The position numbers and the translations under genes were made by a program. Positions 17,859 through 25,682 of a DNA stretch of 64,000 bases are shown one piece after another (position 1 is the first letter of the stretch; every line of letters begins with the position of its first letter). The notes under the pieces were generated by a model, which saw nothing but the letters and a program-made list of their open reading frames with translations, had not been told where the DNA came from and made no database searches. This DNA comes from RPRB01 sp035543115 (GTDB taxonomy: Bacteria; Myxococcota; Myxococcia; Myxococcales; Myxococcaceae): assembly GCA_035543115.1 (NCBI GenBank), contig DATKKF010000027.1, positions 1-64,000 of the forward strand. Reading direction: 5' to 3'.

Positions 17859-19334
17859 GTGCGCATCAAGCAGCGACCCGAGGACTTCAGCGTCCGGGAG
17901 TCCTACCGCTTCGACCCCGTCCCGGACGGGCGGTACCGGGTCTACCTCATGGACAAGCAGAAGCTGTCCACCTTCGAGGCGGTGGAGCGGATCCGGAGCC
18001 GGTTCGGGCTGCGCCCCGGCGCCATCAGCTTCTGCGGCCTGAAGGACAAGCAGGGGCGAACCGAGCAGCTCATCGCCGTGGACGGGGCCGAGGTGGACTT
18101 CCAGGAGCCCGACCTCCGGCTGAAGCCGCTGGGGCGCACAGGTCGGCCTCTGTCGGCGGAAAACACCACCTCCAACCGCTTCAGCGTCACCGTCCGGGCG
18201 CTGACCGACGAGGACCTCTCGGAGCTGCCCCGCGCCGCCGCCGAGGTGAACCGCCTCGGGGTGGTGAACTACTTCGACAGCCAGCGCTTCGGGTCCCTCA
18301 AACATGGCCAGGGCTTCATCGCCAAGGACCTGATCCGCGGCGACTTCGAGGCAGCCCTGCGCAACTACCTGGCAAAGCCGTCGCCGCTCGACCGCTCCGA
18401 CGACGCCAAGGTGAAGCAGTTCTGGCGGGCCAACTGGGGCGACTGGACGCGCCGGGTGCCGTACGAGGCCGCGCACCGCTACGACCGGGTCATCCGCTCG
18501 CTCCGGGAGAAGCCCGAGGACTACCTCCGGGCCTTTCTCCAGATCGACGCCGCGTACCGCGCGCTCCTCCTGTTCACCTACCAGAGCTGGCTCTGGAACG
18601 AGGGCGTGCGGCGGCTGCTCCAGCTCGCGCTCCCCCGGACGTCGCTCTTCCCGCTCCGGTACCAGGCCGGGACCTTGCTGTTCCACCAGGACGCCGACCC
18701 GGAGACGCTGCGCTGGCTCCGGGGGCTCACCTTCCCCTTGCTCGCGCCCGACTCCCAGGTGGCCGAGCCGCGGGTGCGCGAGGCGGTGGAGTGGGTGCTC
18801 GGCAAGGAGAAGCTCCGGCTCGAGCAGCTGCGGGTCACGGGGGCCGAGCGGCTCCTGTACTTCAAGCACGAGGAGCGGGCCGTCTTGGTGCAGCCGAGCA
18901 AGCTGGTGCTCGGCCGGACGCAGCCAGACGAGCTCAACCGTGGGTACGGGAAGCTGAACGTGGCGTTCACCCTGCCGCCGGGCAGCTACGCGACCCTGGT
19001 GGTGAAGCGCCTGTTCCACCGGACGGCGCGGGAGGACACGCCGGACGAGATCCGCGCGACTCCTGGCGGAGGCCGCCCCGCCGTCGACGACGCCCGGACG
19101 AGCTCCGCCAGGCCACCTCCCGGCGACTCCCCGGGGGCCCGGCCGGTCCGCCGAGTCGAACCCCGGTCGGAGTCCGCGGGCCGCAGCGCCGAATCGGAGA
19201 AAACGAGTGCTCCGAGACCGCGCGCCGGCGCTCCGCCGCACGGAGCCGGTGAGCGGCGGGTGGGCTTCCGGGCCCATGCAAAGGCCCGAAAAGAGGCGAA
19301 AGCGTCCGCCCGGGCACGTCAGAAGGTGCGGTAG
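17859..19334 (+). CDS. truD: tRNA pseudouridine(13) synthase TruD
   Basis: Converts U13 to pseudouridine in tRNA-Glu and others. The catalytic Asp is in SFCGLKDKQGRTEQ (about residue 63); NYFDSQRFG and FIAKDLIRGDFEAAL are further family motifs. GTG 17859 gives the usual N-terminus RIKQRPEDFSVRE. At 491 residues it is longer than typical enzymes because of a C-terminal tail of about 90 residues rich in Pro, Ala, Arg and Ser, ending KARKEAKASARARQKVR, with no recognised domain. The start is preceded by only 34 bp, shared with the divergent cyclase. Confidence 0.9.
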   Translation: MRIKQRPEDFSVRESYRFDPVPDGRYRVYLMDKQKLSTFEAVERIRSRFGLRPGAISFCGLKDKQGRTEQLIAVDGAEVDFQEPDLRLKPLGRTGRPLSAENTTSNRFSVTVRALTDEDLSELPRAAAEVNRLGVVNYFDSQRFGSLKHGQGFIAKDLIRGDFEAALRNYLAKPSPLDRSDDAKVKQFWRANWGDWTRRVPYEAAHRYDRVIRSLREKPEDYLRAFLQIDAAYRALLLFTYQSWLWNEGVRRLLQLALPRTSLFPLRYQAGTLLFHQDADPETLRWLRGLTFPLLAPDSQVAEPRVREAVEWVLGKEKLRLEQLRVTGAERLLYFKHEERAVLVQPSKLVLGRTQPDELNRGYGKLNVAFTLPPGSYATLVVKRLFHRTAREDTPDEIRATPGGGRPAVDDARTSSARPPPGDSPGARPVRRVEPRSESAGRSAESEKTSAPRPRAGAPPHGAGERRVGFRAHAKARKEAKASARARQKVR

Positions 19335-19436
19335 AGTGCCCCACCTCCGGGACGGGGCCGCCCCCGGTCCGGACCATGCCGCCCAATCGCCAGGGGCGGG
19401 GGCAATCGCCCAGGGAGTACGGGCGTATGGGGTGGC

Positions 19437-20057
19437 GTGACCACCCTGCTCTCCTCGTGGCTTTCCTTCCCGGCGGCGCTGGGGTCCATCCTGGCCGAGC
19501 GGATCGAGACCGTGCCGTACCGCGCCGAGGTGCGCGCCGCGCGCCGCGGAGACCGGTCCGCCTTCGAGGCCCTGGTCCGGAGCGTCCAGCGCCCGGTCTA
19601 CGGCCTCTGCCTGCGGCTGCTCCGGACGGAAGCCGAGGCCGCCGAGGTGGCCCAGGAGACGTTCCTCCGCGCCTACCAGCACCTCGGCCGGTACGACGAG
19701 GCGAAGCCCTTTGACCTGTGGGTGCTCGCCATCGCCCGGAACCTCTGCCTCGACCTGCTGCGGCGGCGCTCCCGCGTCCGCACCCAGGACGTGGACGAGA
19801 TGCACGAGGCGCTGCCCTCCGGCGAGAAGAGCCAGGAGGAGGGCGTCATCGCCGCCGAGGAGCACCGAAGCCTCGAGTCGGCGCTCGCCACCCTCGGGAC
19901 GGACGACCGCGAGGTCCTCGCCCTGTACTACGTGCAGAAGCGCACCACGAAAGAGATCGCCCAGGTGATGGGCGTGGCCCCGGGCACCATCATGGCCCGC
20001 CTGTTCCGCGCGCGGGAGAAGCTGCGCCGGCAGATGACGACGGAGAATGCCCAGTGA
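19437..20057 (+). CDS. ECF-type RNA polymerase sigma factor
   Basis: A 206-residue sigma-70 family member. Region 2 (residues about 38-110) contains DRSAFEALVRSVQRPVYGLCLRLL and the -10-binding stretch DLWVLAIARNLCLDLLRRR; region 4 (about 150-200) contains LGTDDREVLALYYVQKRTTKEIAQVMGVAPGTIMARLFRAREKLR, here described as a helix-turn-helix. It starts at GTG 19437 with GGGGTGG just upstream. Its stop overlaps the next gene as GTGA, so sigma and anti-sigma are translationally coupled. ECF factors usually transcribe their own operon, so a self-controlled promoter in 19335-19436 is likely, but I cannot assign it. Confidence 0.9.
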   Translation: MTTLLSSWLSFPAALGSILAERIETVPYRAEVRAARRGDRSAFEALVRSVQRPVYGLCLRLLRTEAEAAEVAQETFLRAYQHLGRYDEAKPFDLWVLAIARNLCLDLLRRRSRVRTQDVDEMHEALPSGEKSQEEGVIAAEEHRSLESALATLGTDDREVLALYYVQKRTTKEIAQVMGVAPGTIMARLFRAREKLRRQMTTENAQ

Positions 20058-20557
20058 ACGGCTGCCCCGAGCTCGAGACCCTGATGGTCGCCGTGGCAGA
20101 ACACGACGCCGAGGCCCTCGCCCACCTCCGCAGCTGCCCGGGCTGCGCCGTCCTGGCCGAAGAGCACCGCCAGCTGGAGAAGGACCTCGCCCGCCTGGTG
20201 GATCCGATGCCCCCGCCGGACTTCGTGCACACCGTCATGGCCCGCGTGGCGCTCGAGCCCGCCCCGGCCCGGGTGGAGCTGCGCACCGGCCTGTCCATCC
20301 TCGCGGTGACGCTGATGGGCGCGACGCTCGCCTTCGTTGCCGCGCACGGGAACCTCGGGCTACTCGGGACCCGTGCCGCCTCGGCGGTGGTGGCGTGGCG
20401 GAACCTCTTCTTCGCCGCCTCCGAGGCGCTCTCCGCCATCTGGAGCACCGCCGCCCTGCCGATGGTCATCACCATGGCCGGCCTGGTGATCGTCTCGACG
20501 CTCGGCGTCCGCCGTCTGGCCGCGCACCGGGTCGTGGAGGCACAGGTCAGGCCGTGA
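20054..20557 (+). CDS. Zinc-finger (ZAS) anti-sigma factor, membrane-bound
   Basis: A 167-residue protein whose N-terminal cytoplasmic part carries the HxxxCxxC motif (AHLRSCPGCAVL, residues about 23-32), typical of zinc anti-sigma domains that clamp ECF sigma factors. Two hydrophobic segments follow (about 77-100 and 125-155), anchoring it in the inner membrane. It starts at GTG 20054 inside the sigma stop and ends as GTGA overlapping the third gene. Binding and holding of the upstream sigma factor is inferred from the motif and the coupling. Confidence 0.88.
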   Translation: MNGCPELETLMVAVAEHDAEALAHLRSCPGCAVLAEEHRQLEKDLARLVDPMPPPDFVHTVMARVALEPAPARVELRTGLSILAVTLMGATLAFVAAHGNLGLLGTRAASAVVAWRNLFFAASEALSAIWSTAALPMVITMAGLVIVSTLGVRRLAAHRVVEAQVRP

Positions 20558-21951
20558 CGCGCCTTGCTGCACTGCTCGCGGCCCTGCTGCCGCTCCTCGC
20601 ACTGGCCGCCGGACCTCCTTCGGACTCCTCGACCCGGGAGCCGGCCGGCCGCATCACCCTCAAGACCCACGGAACGCTGCGCGACGTCGCCGAGCGCATC
20701 GCCAGCGAGGGCAAGCTGAGCGTCGTGGTCCGGGGCGACCTGGACGAGGACGCCGAGGTCTTCTTCCAGAACGTCCCGGCCGACGAGGCGCTGGAGACCC
20801 TCGCCCGCGCCTACGGCCTCTCGCTGGAGAAGCGGGGCAACATCTACACCCTGCGGCCGCACGACCAGGGCTCGCCGCAGCCGAAGCTGGTGGCGCCGAT
20901 TCCACCCCTGCCCCCGATGCCACCCACCCCTTCGATGCCGAAGATGGGCCACCCCGGGCACCCCTCGAGCAGCGACGACGAGGACAGCGCGGACGACGAG
21001 ACCGACCAGGACCATGACCAGGACGAGGACGAGGCGGAGAACGCGACCCCGCCCTCGGACCTCGAGGACAAGCTCGGCCGGCTCAAGGACCTCCGGGATC
21101 TCAAGGACCTCAAGGACCTGAAGGACGTGCTCAAGTTCCACCCCCGCGCCCCGGGTGGCTCGGACCGGCAGACGGTCGGCACGGGCAACGTCACGGTGGA
21201 GGAGGACCAGGAGGTCGACGACGCCGTGGCCTACGGCGGTAGTCTCCTCATCAAGGGCCGCGTGCGGAACGACGCCGTCGCGTTCGGCGGGAACGTGCAG
21301 CTCGGTCCACACGCCGTGGTGGGCGGGGACGCGGTGGCGTTCGGCGGCACCGTCGAGCGCGAGTCCGGGGCCAAGGTCCACGGCCAGTCGCTCTCGTTCG
21401 GCGGCAAGTCCGGCGGGCTCGCCGCGATCGGCGGGAGCGAGAAGATGACTCGCTCCTCCGACCGGCACTCGGGGTCGTCCATCTTCTGGCTGCTGATCCA
21501 GTTCGCGGTCTACTTCGCCCTGGGCTTCGTCTTCATCATGTTCGCCCCCCGGGCGATGAAGCAGCTCGAGTCGGAGATCCGCCGCGACCCACTCCGCTGC
21601 GCGCTCACCGGGCTGCTGGGGGCGCTGGCCATCGCGGGCCTGGCGGTGCTGCTCACCATCATCGTCATCGGGATTCCCTTCACCCTGGTGCTGATCGTGA
21701 TGACCGCGGTGGGCATCGCCATGGGCTACTCGGCGCTCGCCTCCGAGCTCGGGACCCGCCTCCCGGTGCTTCGCGCCAACCGCAAGACGCAGGCCGCGGT
21801 GCTGGCCCTGGGCATCCTGGTCCTGCTGGTCCTCCAGCTCATTCCGGTGCTCGGCAAGCTGGTGCTCGCCGCCGGCCTCTTCGTCTCCCTGGGGGCCACC
21901 ATCCGCACCCGGTTCGGCACCCGGCCCCGCGAGTTTCCCGAGCCGGTCTGA
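20554..21951 (+). CDS. STN-domain / beta-repeat / four-helix membrane protein (candidate signal receptor)
   Basis: 465 residues, exported by an N-terminal signal (LAALLAALLPLLALAAG). Residues about 30-105 match the secretin/TonB short N-terminal (STN) fold (LRDVAERIASEGKLSVVV...ADEALETLARAYGLSL). Next come a Pro-rich and then a very acidic stretch (SSDDEDSADDETDQDHDQDEDE), a tandem KDL repeat, and bactofilin-like short beta repeats (DDAVAYGGSLLIKGRV, NDAVAFGGNVQLG, GDAVAFGGTVERESG; about 210-285). Residues about 308-450 hold four hydrophobic helices. It is coupled to the anti-sigma gene by a GTGA overlap. STN domains talk to anti-sigma factors in FecA/FecR systems, so a sensing role is inferred. 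I know no named family with this architecture. Confidence 0.8.
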   Translation: MTRLAALLAALLPLLALAAGPPSDSSTREPAGRITLKTHGTLRDVAERIASEGKLSVVVRGDLDEDAEVFFQNVPADEALETLARAYGLSLEKRGNIYTLRPHDQGSPQPKLVAPIPPLPPMPPTPSMPKMGHPGHPSSSDDEDSADDETDQDHDQDEDEAENATPPSDLEDKLGRLKDLRDLKDLKDLKDVLKFHPRAPGGSDRQTVGTGNVTVEEDQEVDDAVAYGGSLLIKGRVRNDAVAFGGNVQLGPHAVVGGDAVAFGGTVERESGAKVHGQSLSFGGKSGGLAAIGGSEKMTRSSDRHSGSSIFWLLIQFAVYFALGFVFIMFAPRAMKQLESEIRRDPLRCALTGLLGALAIAGLAVLLTIIVIGIPFTLVLIVMTAVGIAMGYSALASELGTRLPVLRANRKTQAAVLALGILVLLVLQLIPVLGKLVLAAGLFVSLGATIRTRFGTRPREFPEPV

Positions 21952-21967
21952 GGCGGCACGGTCGCCC

Positions 21968-22005
21968 CGCCGGGCGTCGGGAGATGGTCTCCCGGACGCG
22001 CGGCG
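21968..22005 (+). terminator. Hairpin after the sigma-factor operon
   Basis: GTC-GGGAGA and TCTCCC-GGAC pair around a three-base loop at 21985-21987, with a one-base bulge, and CGCCG/CGGCG can extend the stem. No T-run follows, so intrinsic termination would be weak; it could instead slow 3' decay. Confidence 0.4.
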
Positions 22006-22047
22006 TCGTTGAAGGCCGGCGGTGGTGGCGCTAGACGGCAGAGCACC

Positions 22048-23775
22048 ATGTCCACGCTCTCTGCCTTCCCCCTTCTCGCCGAGGAGATCCAGGCCTTCAA
22101 CGCCCGCGGGCAGCTGGGGAAGGATCCAGTCGCCGCCTACTTCGCCGAGCGCCGGAAGGCGCACGGGCTGTTCACCAACCTCCTGACCGACAACGAGCTC
22201 GAGGTCCTCAAGCCGTACCTCTTCTGCTGGCGTGAGCTGCCGCAGCGGAGCTCGGACGCCCCGGTCCGGGTCAGCAACTTCATCGATGGCGAGTGGCGGC
22301 TCCCGGAAAAGGGCGAGATGGCCCTGCTCCGCAGTCACGCCGACCGGCGCATCCCGCTGATGGAGGTGCCTGCCTCGACCGAGGAGGACGTGGACCGGGC
22401 GGTGAGCGCCGCGGACCGGACCTGGAAGTCGCTGTCGTGGGCCGAGGAGGTGTTCACCTACCGGAAGCAGGTCATCAAGAACTTCAGCCGGATGATGGAT
22501 GTCTTCTCCGAGGACTGCATGCGGGAGATCCGCCAGCAGATCCCCAAGACCCGGCTCGAGGCGCAGAAGGATTTCTTCGAGGCCAAGCGCGCCGCCGACC
22601 ACCTCGAGGGCTCGGCGGAGGCGGCGCTCCAGGGCGAGCTGCTCCCTCCGATGCTCCCGGGCCACAGCTACTGGCGCAACCCGTGGGTGCCCGCCGGGGT
22701 GTCGGTCATCATCTCGCCGATGAACTTCATCTGGGGCATCCCCGGAATCCACCTGGTCGGGGCGTACCTGGCCGGCGTGCCGTTCATCTACAAGGGCCAC
22801 CCCTACGCGGGGATCACCAACACCACGATGATCCGGATGATGATCGCCGCCGGGGCCGATCCGGCTTACGTGCAAAGTATCCAGGGGTTCGGCAAGGGCA
22901 TCGCCTCGCTGGCCACCGACCGCCGGGTGACCGTGGTCGCGGTGACTGGCTCGTCCGAGACTGCGAGCAAGATCCAGCAGGGCCGCGGGCTGAACCGCCT
23001 CCGGTTCGAGGGCGGCGGCTGTAACTGGTCCTACGTGGACGACGGCTACACGCCCGAGGAGCTGAAGAGGATCGCGGTGCGCCTCGCCTACTCGGTTTGT
23101 GGCTTTGGGGCCCACAAGTGCACCTCGCTCCACGGTGTTGCTGCCTCGGCGAAGACGCTGGACACCCTCCTCGGGCTGATCAACGAGGAGATGGCCACCT
23201 GGCGGGTGGCGGACCCGCGCGAGGCGACCGAGGACAAGGTCCTGAGCCCGCTGATGGTCCACAAGGCGCAGACCCTGGTGGACATCGTCGCCGAGGCGAA
23301 GAAGACGCCCGGGGTCACCGTGGTGCGCGAGGGCGGCCGGGCCGACGGGGCCTACGGCGAGCACTCGGAGGCGGTGAAGCCGGTCCTCCTCAAGATCCGC
23401 CCGGACAGCACGGTGCGGGTGAACTGGGACGGCAAGGGAGTCCAGGAGGTCCGGCTGGCGACGACCGAGTTCTTCATGCCCATCCTGGTGGGGATGGAGC
23501 TGCCGGACTTCACGTCCTACCTGCGATTCTGCCTGTTCGAGAACAGCCATGATCTGGCGACCAGCGTCTGGACTCGCGACGACCGGAAGCTTCAGCTCGC
23601 ACGGCGCACCATCGGCGGGATGCTGAAGGAGAACGACGGCACCGACTCGGCACTGGAATGGGAGGAGTTCGGCGCCTCGGGCATCGGCGACTCCGGGAAC
23701 ATGGGCGTGGGCGAGGTGACGGCGACGCTGAGCATCTACACCCGGCGGCAGAAGGGCCGGCACCTGGTGTTCTAG
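22048..23775 (+). CDS. Aldehyde dehydrogenase superfamily protein (possibly glutamate-semialdehyde type)
   Basis: NAD(P)-dependent aldehyde oxidation is expected. The catalytic Asn lies in ISPMNFIWG, the general-base Glu in LRFEGGGCNW and the nucleophilic Cys in FGAHKCTSLHG; these loops are unlike the textbook GQxC forms. About 575 residues from ATG 22048 (STLSAFPLL), with an N-terminal extension of about 100 residues over a minimal ALDH. The gene is followed 21 bp later by the flavoprotein genes. If those oxidise proline, this enzyme would be the 1-pyrroline-5-carboxylate dehydrogenase step; substrate is inference from context only. Confidence 0.78.
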   Translation: MSTLSAFPLLAEEIQAFNARGQLGKDPVAAYFAERRKAHGLFTNLLTDNELEVLKPYLFCWRELPQRSSDAPVRVSNFIDGEWRLPEKGEMALLRSHADRRIPLMEVPASTEEDVDRAVSAADRTWKSLSWAEEVFTYRKQVIKNFSRMMDVFSEDCMREIRQQIPKTRLEAQKDFFEAKRAADHLEGSAEAALQGELLPPMLPGHSYWRNPWVPAGVSVIISPMNFIWGIPGIHLVGAYLAGVPFIYKGHPYAGITNTTMIRMMIAAGADPAYVQSIQGFGKGIASLATDRRVTVVAVTGSSETASKIQQGRGLNRLRFEGGGCNWSYVDDGYTPEELKRIAVRLAYSVCGFGAHKCTSLHGVAASAKTLDTLLGLINEEMATWRVADPREATEDKVLSPLMVHKAQTLVDIVAEAKKTPGVTVVREGGRADGAYGEHSEAVKPVLLKIRPDSTVRVNWDGKGVQEVRLATTEFFMPILVGMELPDFTSYLRFCLFENSHDLATSVWTRDDRKLQLARRTIGGMLKENDGTDSALEWEEFGASGIGDSGNMGVGEVTATLSIYTRRQKGRHLVF

Positions 23776-23796
23776 TCGGGTAGAACATCGGGCCCC

Positions 23797-25119
23797 ATGC
23801 GACGCCTCCCTCCGGCCACCGGCCCGGAGCTCACCATCGAGTTCGAGAGCACCCCTCTCCGGGCCCGCGAGGGAGAGCCCGCGGCCTGTGCGCTCCTCGC
23901 CGCGGGCGAGACCCTCTTCTCCCGGAGCATCAAGTACCACCGGCCGCGCGGCCCGTTCTGCATGGCGGGCTCATGCTCCAACTGCCTGGTCCGCATCGAC
24001 GGCGTGCCCAACCGCTTCGCCTGTCAGACGCCGGTACAGGCCGGGATGCGCATCGAGCGGCAGAACGCATACCCCAGCGTGCAGGTCGACCTGTTCTCCA
24101 GCATCGACTGGCTCTTTCCGAAGGGAATGGATCACCACTCGATGTTCGCGGGCGTCCCCGTCGCCGAGAAGGTGATGGCCACGGTGGCCCGTCATCTCGC
24201 TGGCCTCGGACTGCTCCCGGACGCGGCCCCTGCCCCCCCACCGTCTGCGGAGCGCCTCTCGGTCGAGGTCGCGGTGGTGGGCGCAGGCGCTGCCGGGCTC
24301 GCCGCGGCGGAGGTCCTCGCCACGCGCGGCCTCTCGCCCCTCCTCCTCGAGCAGGAGGACTGCGTCGGGGGACGGTGGGTGCTCGACGCGCCCGAGGACG
24401 GCACGTTCGCCGCCCCCGCAGTCCCCGAGGGCGTGCAGCTCCGGCTCGCCACCTCCGTTCTCGGCCTCTACGACGACGAGCTCGGTCGGGTGCTGCTGGC
24501 GGTACAGCGCGATGTCGAGGGCACGCGGGTGCTCCTGCTCCAGGCCCGGACCATCCTCTTCGCCATCGGCGGCCATGCCCCAACCGTGCCGTTCGAGAAC
24601 AACGACATCCCGGGCGTCTTCAGCGGCCGCGCGGCATCGGATCTGCTCCGGCGCCGGCGCCTGCTGATCGGCGATGCGCCGGTGATCCTCGGCGAGGGGC
24701 CGCAGCTCCTGCCGCTGGCGCGTCTGTTCCGGGCTGAGGGCGCCCCGCCGGCGCTGGTGCTCCACACCGGCGCGGGCGGGCCTCTGGCGGGCACCGTCCA
24801 GGGGGGGCCCGTCAGGGCCCACGGGCGCACCTGGGTGCACGGGTTCTCGTACCGCGAGGCCGGCGGGCGGGAGCGGCGGATCGACTGCGATGCCCTCGTC
24901 GTCTCGTTGCCGCCCTCCCCCGCCTTCGAGCTGCTGCGCCAGACGGGGGTGAAGATCGGTTTCCGTCCGGAGCTCAAGACGTTCGCTCCCGAGGTGGAGC
25001 GCGACGGACGGACGGCTGTCGCCGGCATCTGGGCGGCGGGCGACGTCGTCCGGCCGGGAACAGCGCTGGCCGCCGCCGAGTCGGGGCGCGCGGCGGCACG
25101 GGGGATCCTCGCGCGATGA
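23797..25119 (+). CDS. [2Fe-2S]/FAD/NAD(P)-binding oxidoreductase subunit (HcnA+HcnB or SoxA-like fusion)
   Basis: 440 residues. Residues about 10-95 form a 2Fe-2S ferredoxin-like domain with Cys-x4-Cys-x2-Cys in FCMAGSCSNCLV and a fourth Cys in FACQTPV. From about 155 a Rossmann FAD-binding motif (VAVVGAGAAGLAAAEVL) starts a pyridine-nucleotide-disulfide oxidoreductase domain; AGIWAAGDVVRPG near the end is the second FAD contact. The arrangement equals hydrogen cyanide synthase HcnA plus HcnB in one chain, or the N-terminal two thirds of sarcosine oxidase alpha. It should pass electrons from the DAO-type subunit encoded at 25679-27166. Its stop overlaps the next ATG (ATGA). Confidence 0.85.
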   Translation: MRRLPPATGPELTIEFESTPLRAREGEPAACALLAAGETLFSRSIKYHRPRGPFCMAGSCSNCLVRIDGVPNRFACQTPVQAGMRIERQNAYPSVQVDLFSSIDWLFPKGMDHHSMFAGVPVAEKVMATVARHLAGLGLLPDAAPAPPPSAERLSVEVAVVGAGAAGLAAAEVLATRGLSPLLLEQEDCVGGRWVLDAPEDGTFAAPAVPEGVQLRLATSVLGLYDDELGRVLLAVQRDVEGTRVLLLQARTILFAIGGHAPTVPFENNDIPGVFSGRAASDLLRRRRLLIGDAPVILGEGPQLLPLARLFRAEGAPPALVLHTGAGGPLAGTVQGGPVRAHGRTWVHGFSYREAGGRERRIDCDALVVSLPPSPAFELLRQTGVKIGFRPELKTFAPEVERDGRTAVAGIWAAGDVVRPGTALAAAESGRAAARGILAR

Positions 25120-25682
25120 CGCCGGTCCTCGGATTCCCGGACGCAGGCCGCTGGCACGCTTGGCTCGCCCGGAATCACCGCAGCGCCGAGGGCGTATGGC
25201 TGAGGATCGGCAAGAAGGGTTCGCCGGAGCCGTCTATCACCTACGCCCAGGCGCTCGACGAGGCCCTGTGCTTCGGGTGGATCGACGGACAGAAGAAGAG
25301 CCACGACGCGCACGCCTTCCTCCAGAAGTTCACCCCCCGCCGACCTCGGAGCCTCTGGTCGAAGCGGAACATCGTCCACTGCGAGCGTCTCATCGACGCG
25401 GGACGGATGGAGGCCGCCGGCCAGGCGCAGATCGACGCGGCGAAGGCGGACGGGCGCTGGGGACAGGCTTACGACCCGCCCAGCCGTGCCACGCCACCCG
25501 ACGATCTGGTGCTCGCCCTGGCCGGGAACCGCCGGGCGCGGGAGTTCTTCGAGACGCTCGACCAGGCCAACCGCTACGCCATCACCTGGCGGCTGCAGAC
25601 CGCGAAGCGCCCCGAGACGCGGGCGCGGCGGCTGGAGACCTTCGTGGAGATGCTGGCCTCGGGAAGGAAGATCCACCCGTGA
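25116..25682 (+). CDS. YdeI-like (OmpD-associated/BOF-related) family protein
   Basis: 188 residues with the family signatures SAEGVWLRIGKKG, YAQALDEALCFGWIDGQKK and TPRRPRSLWSKRN, and the C-terminal KRPETRARRLETFVEML helix. YdeI homologues are small cytosolic proteins linked to resistance to cationic peptides or of unknown function. The gene overlaps both neighbours by four bases (ATGA before, GTGA after), so it is cotranslated with the two halves of a dehydrogenase; the reason is not obvious. Confidence 0.85.
   Translation: MTPVLGFPDAGRWHAWLARNHRSAEGVWLRIGKKGSPEPSITYAQALDEALCFGWIDGQKKSHDAHAFLQKFTPRRPRSLWSKRNIVHCERLIDAGRMEAAGQAQIDAAKADGRWGQAYDPPSRATPPDDLVLALAGNRRAREFFETLDQANRYAITWRLQTAKRPETRARRLETFVEMLASGRKIHP

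Noticed and set aside
19990..23940. Open frame of about 1300 codons on the minus strand over the sigma operon and aldehyde dehydrogenase
   Set aside because: His/Arg/Gly-rich antisense translation with no recognisable domain; strong plus-strand genes explain it.
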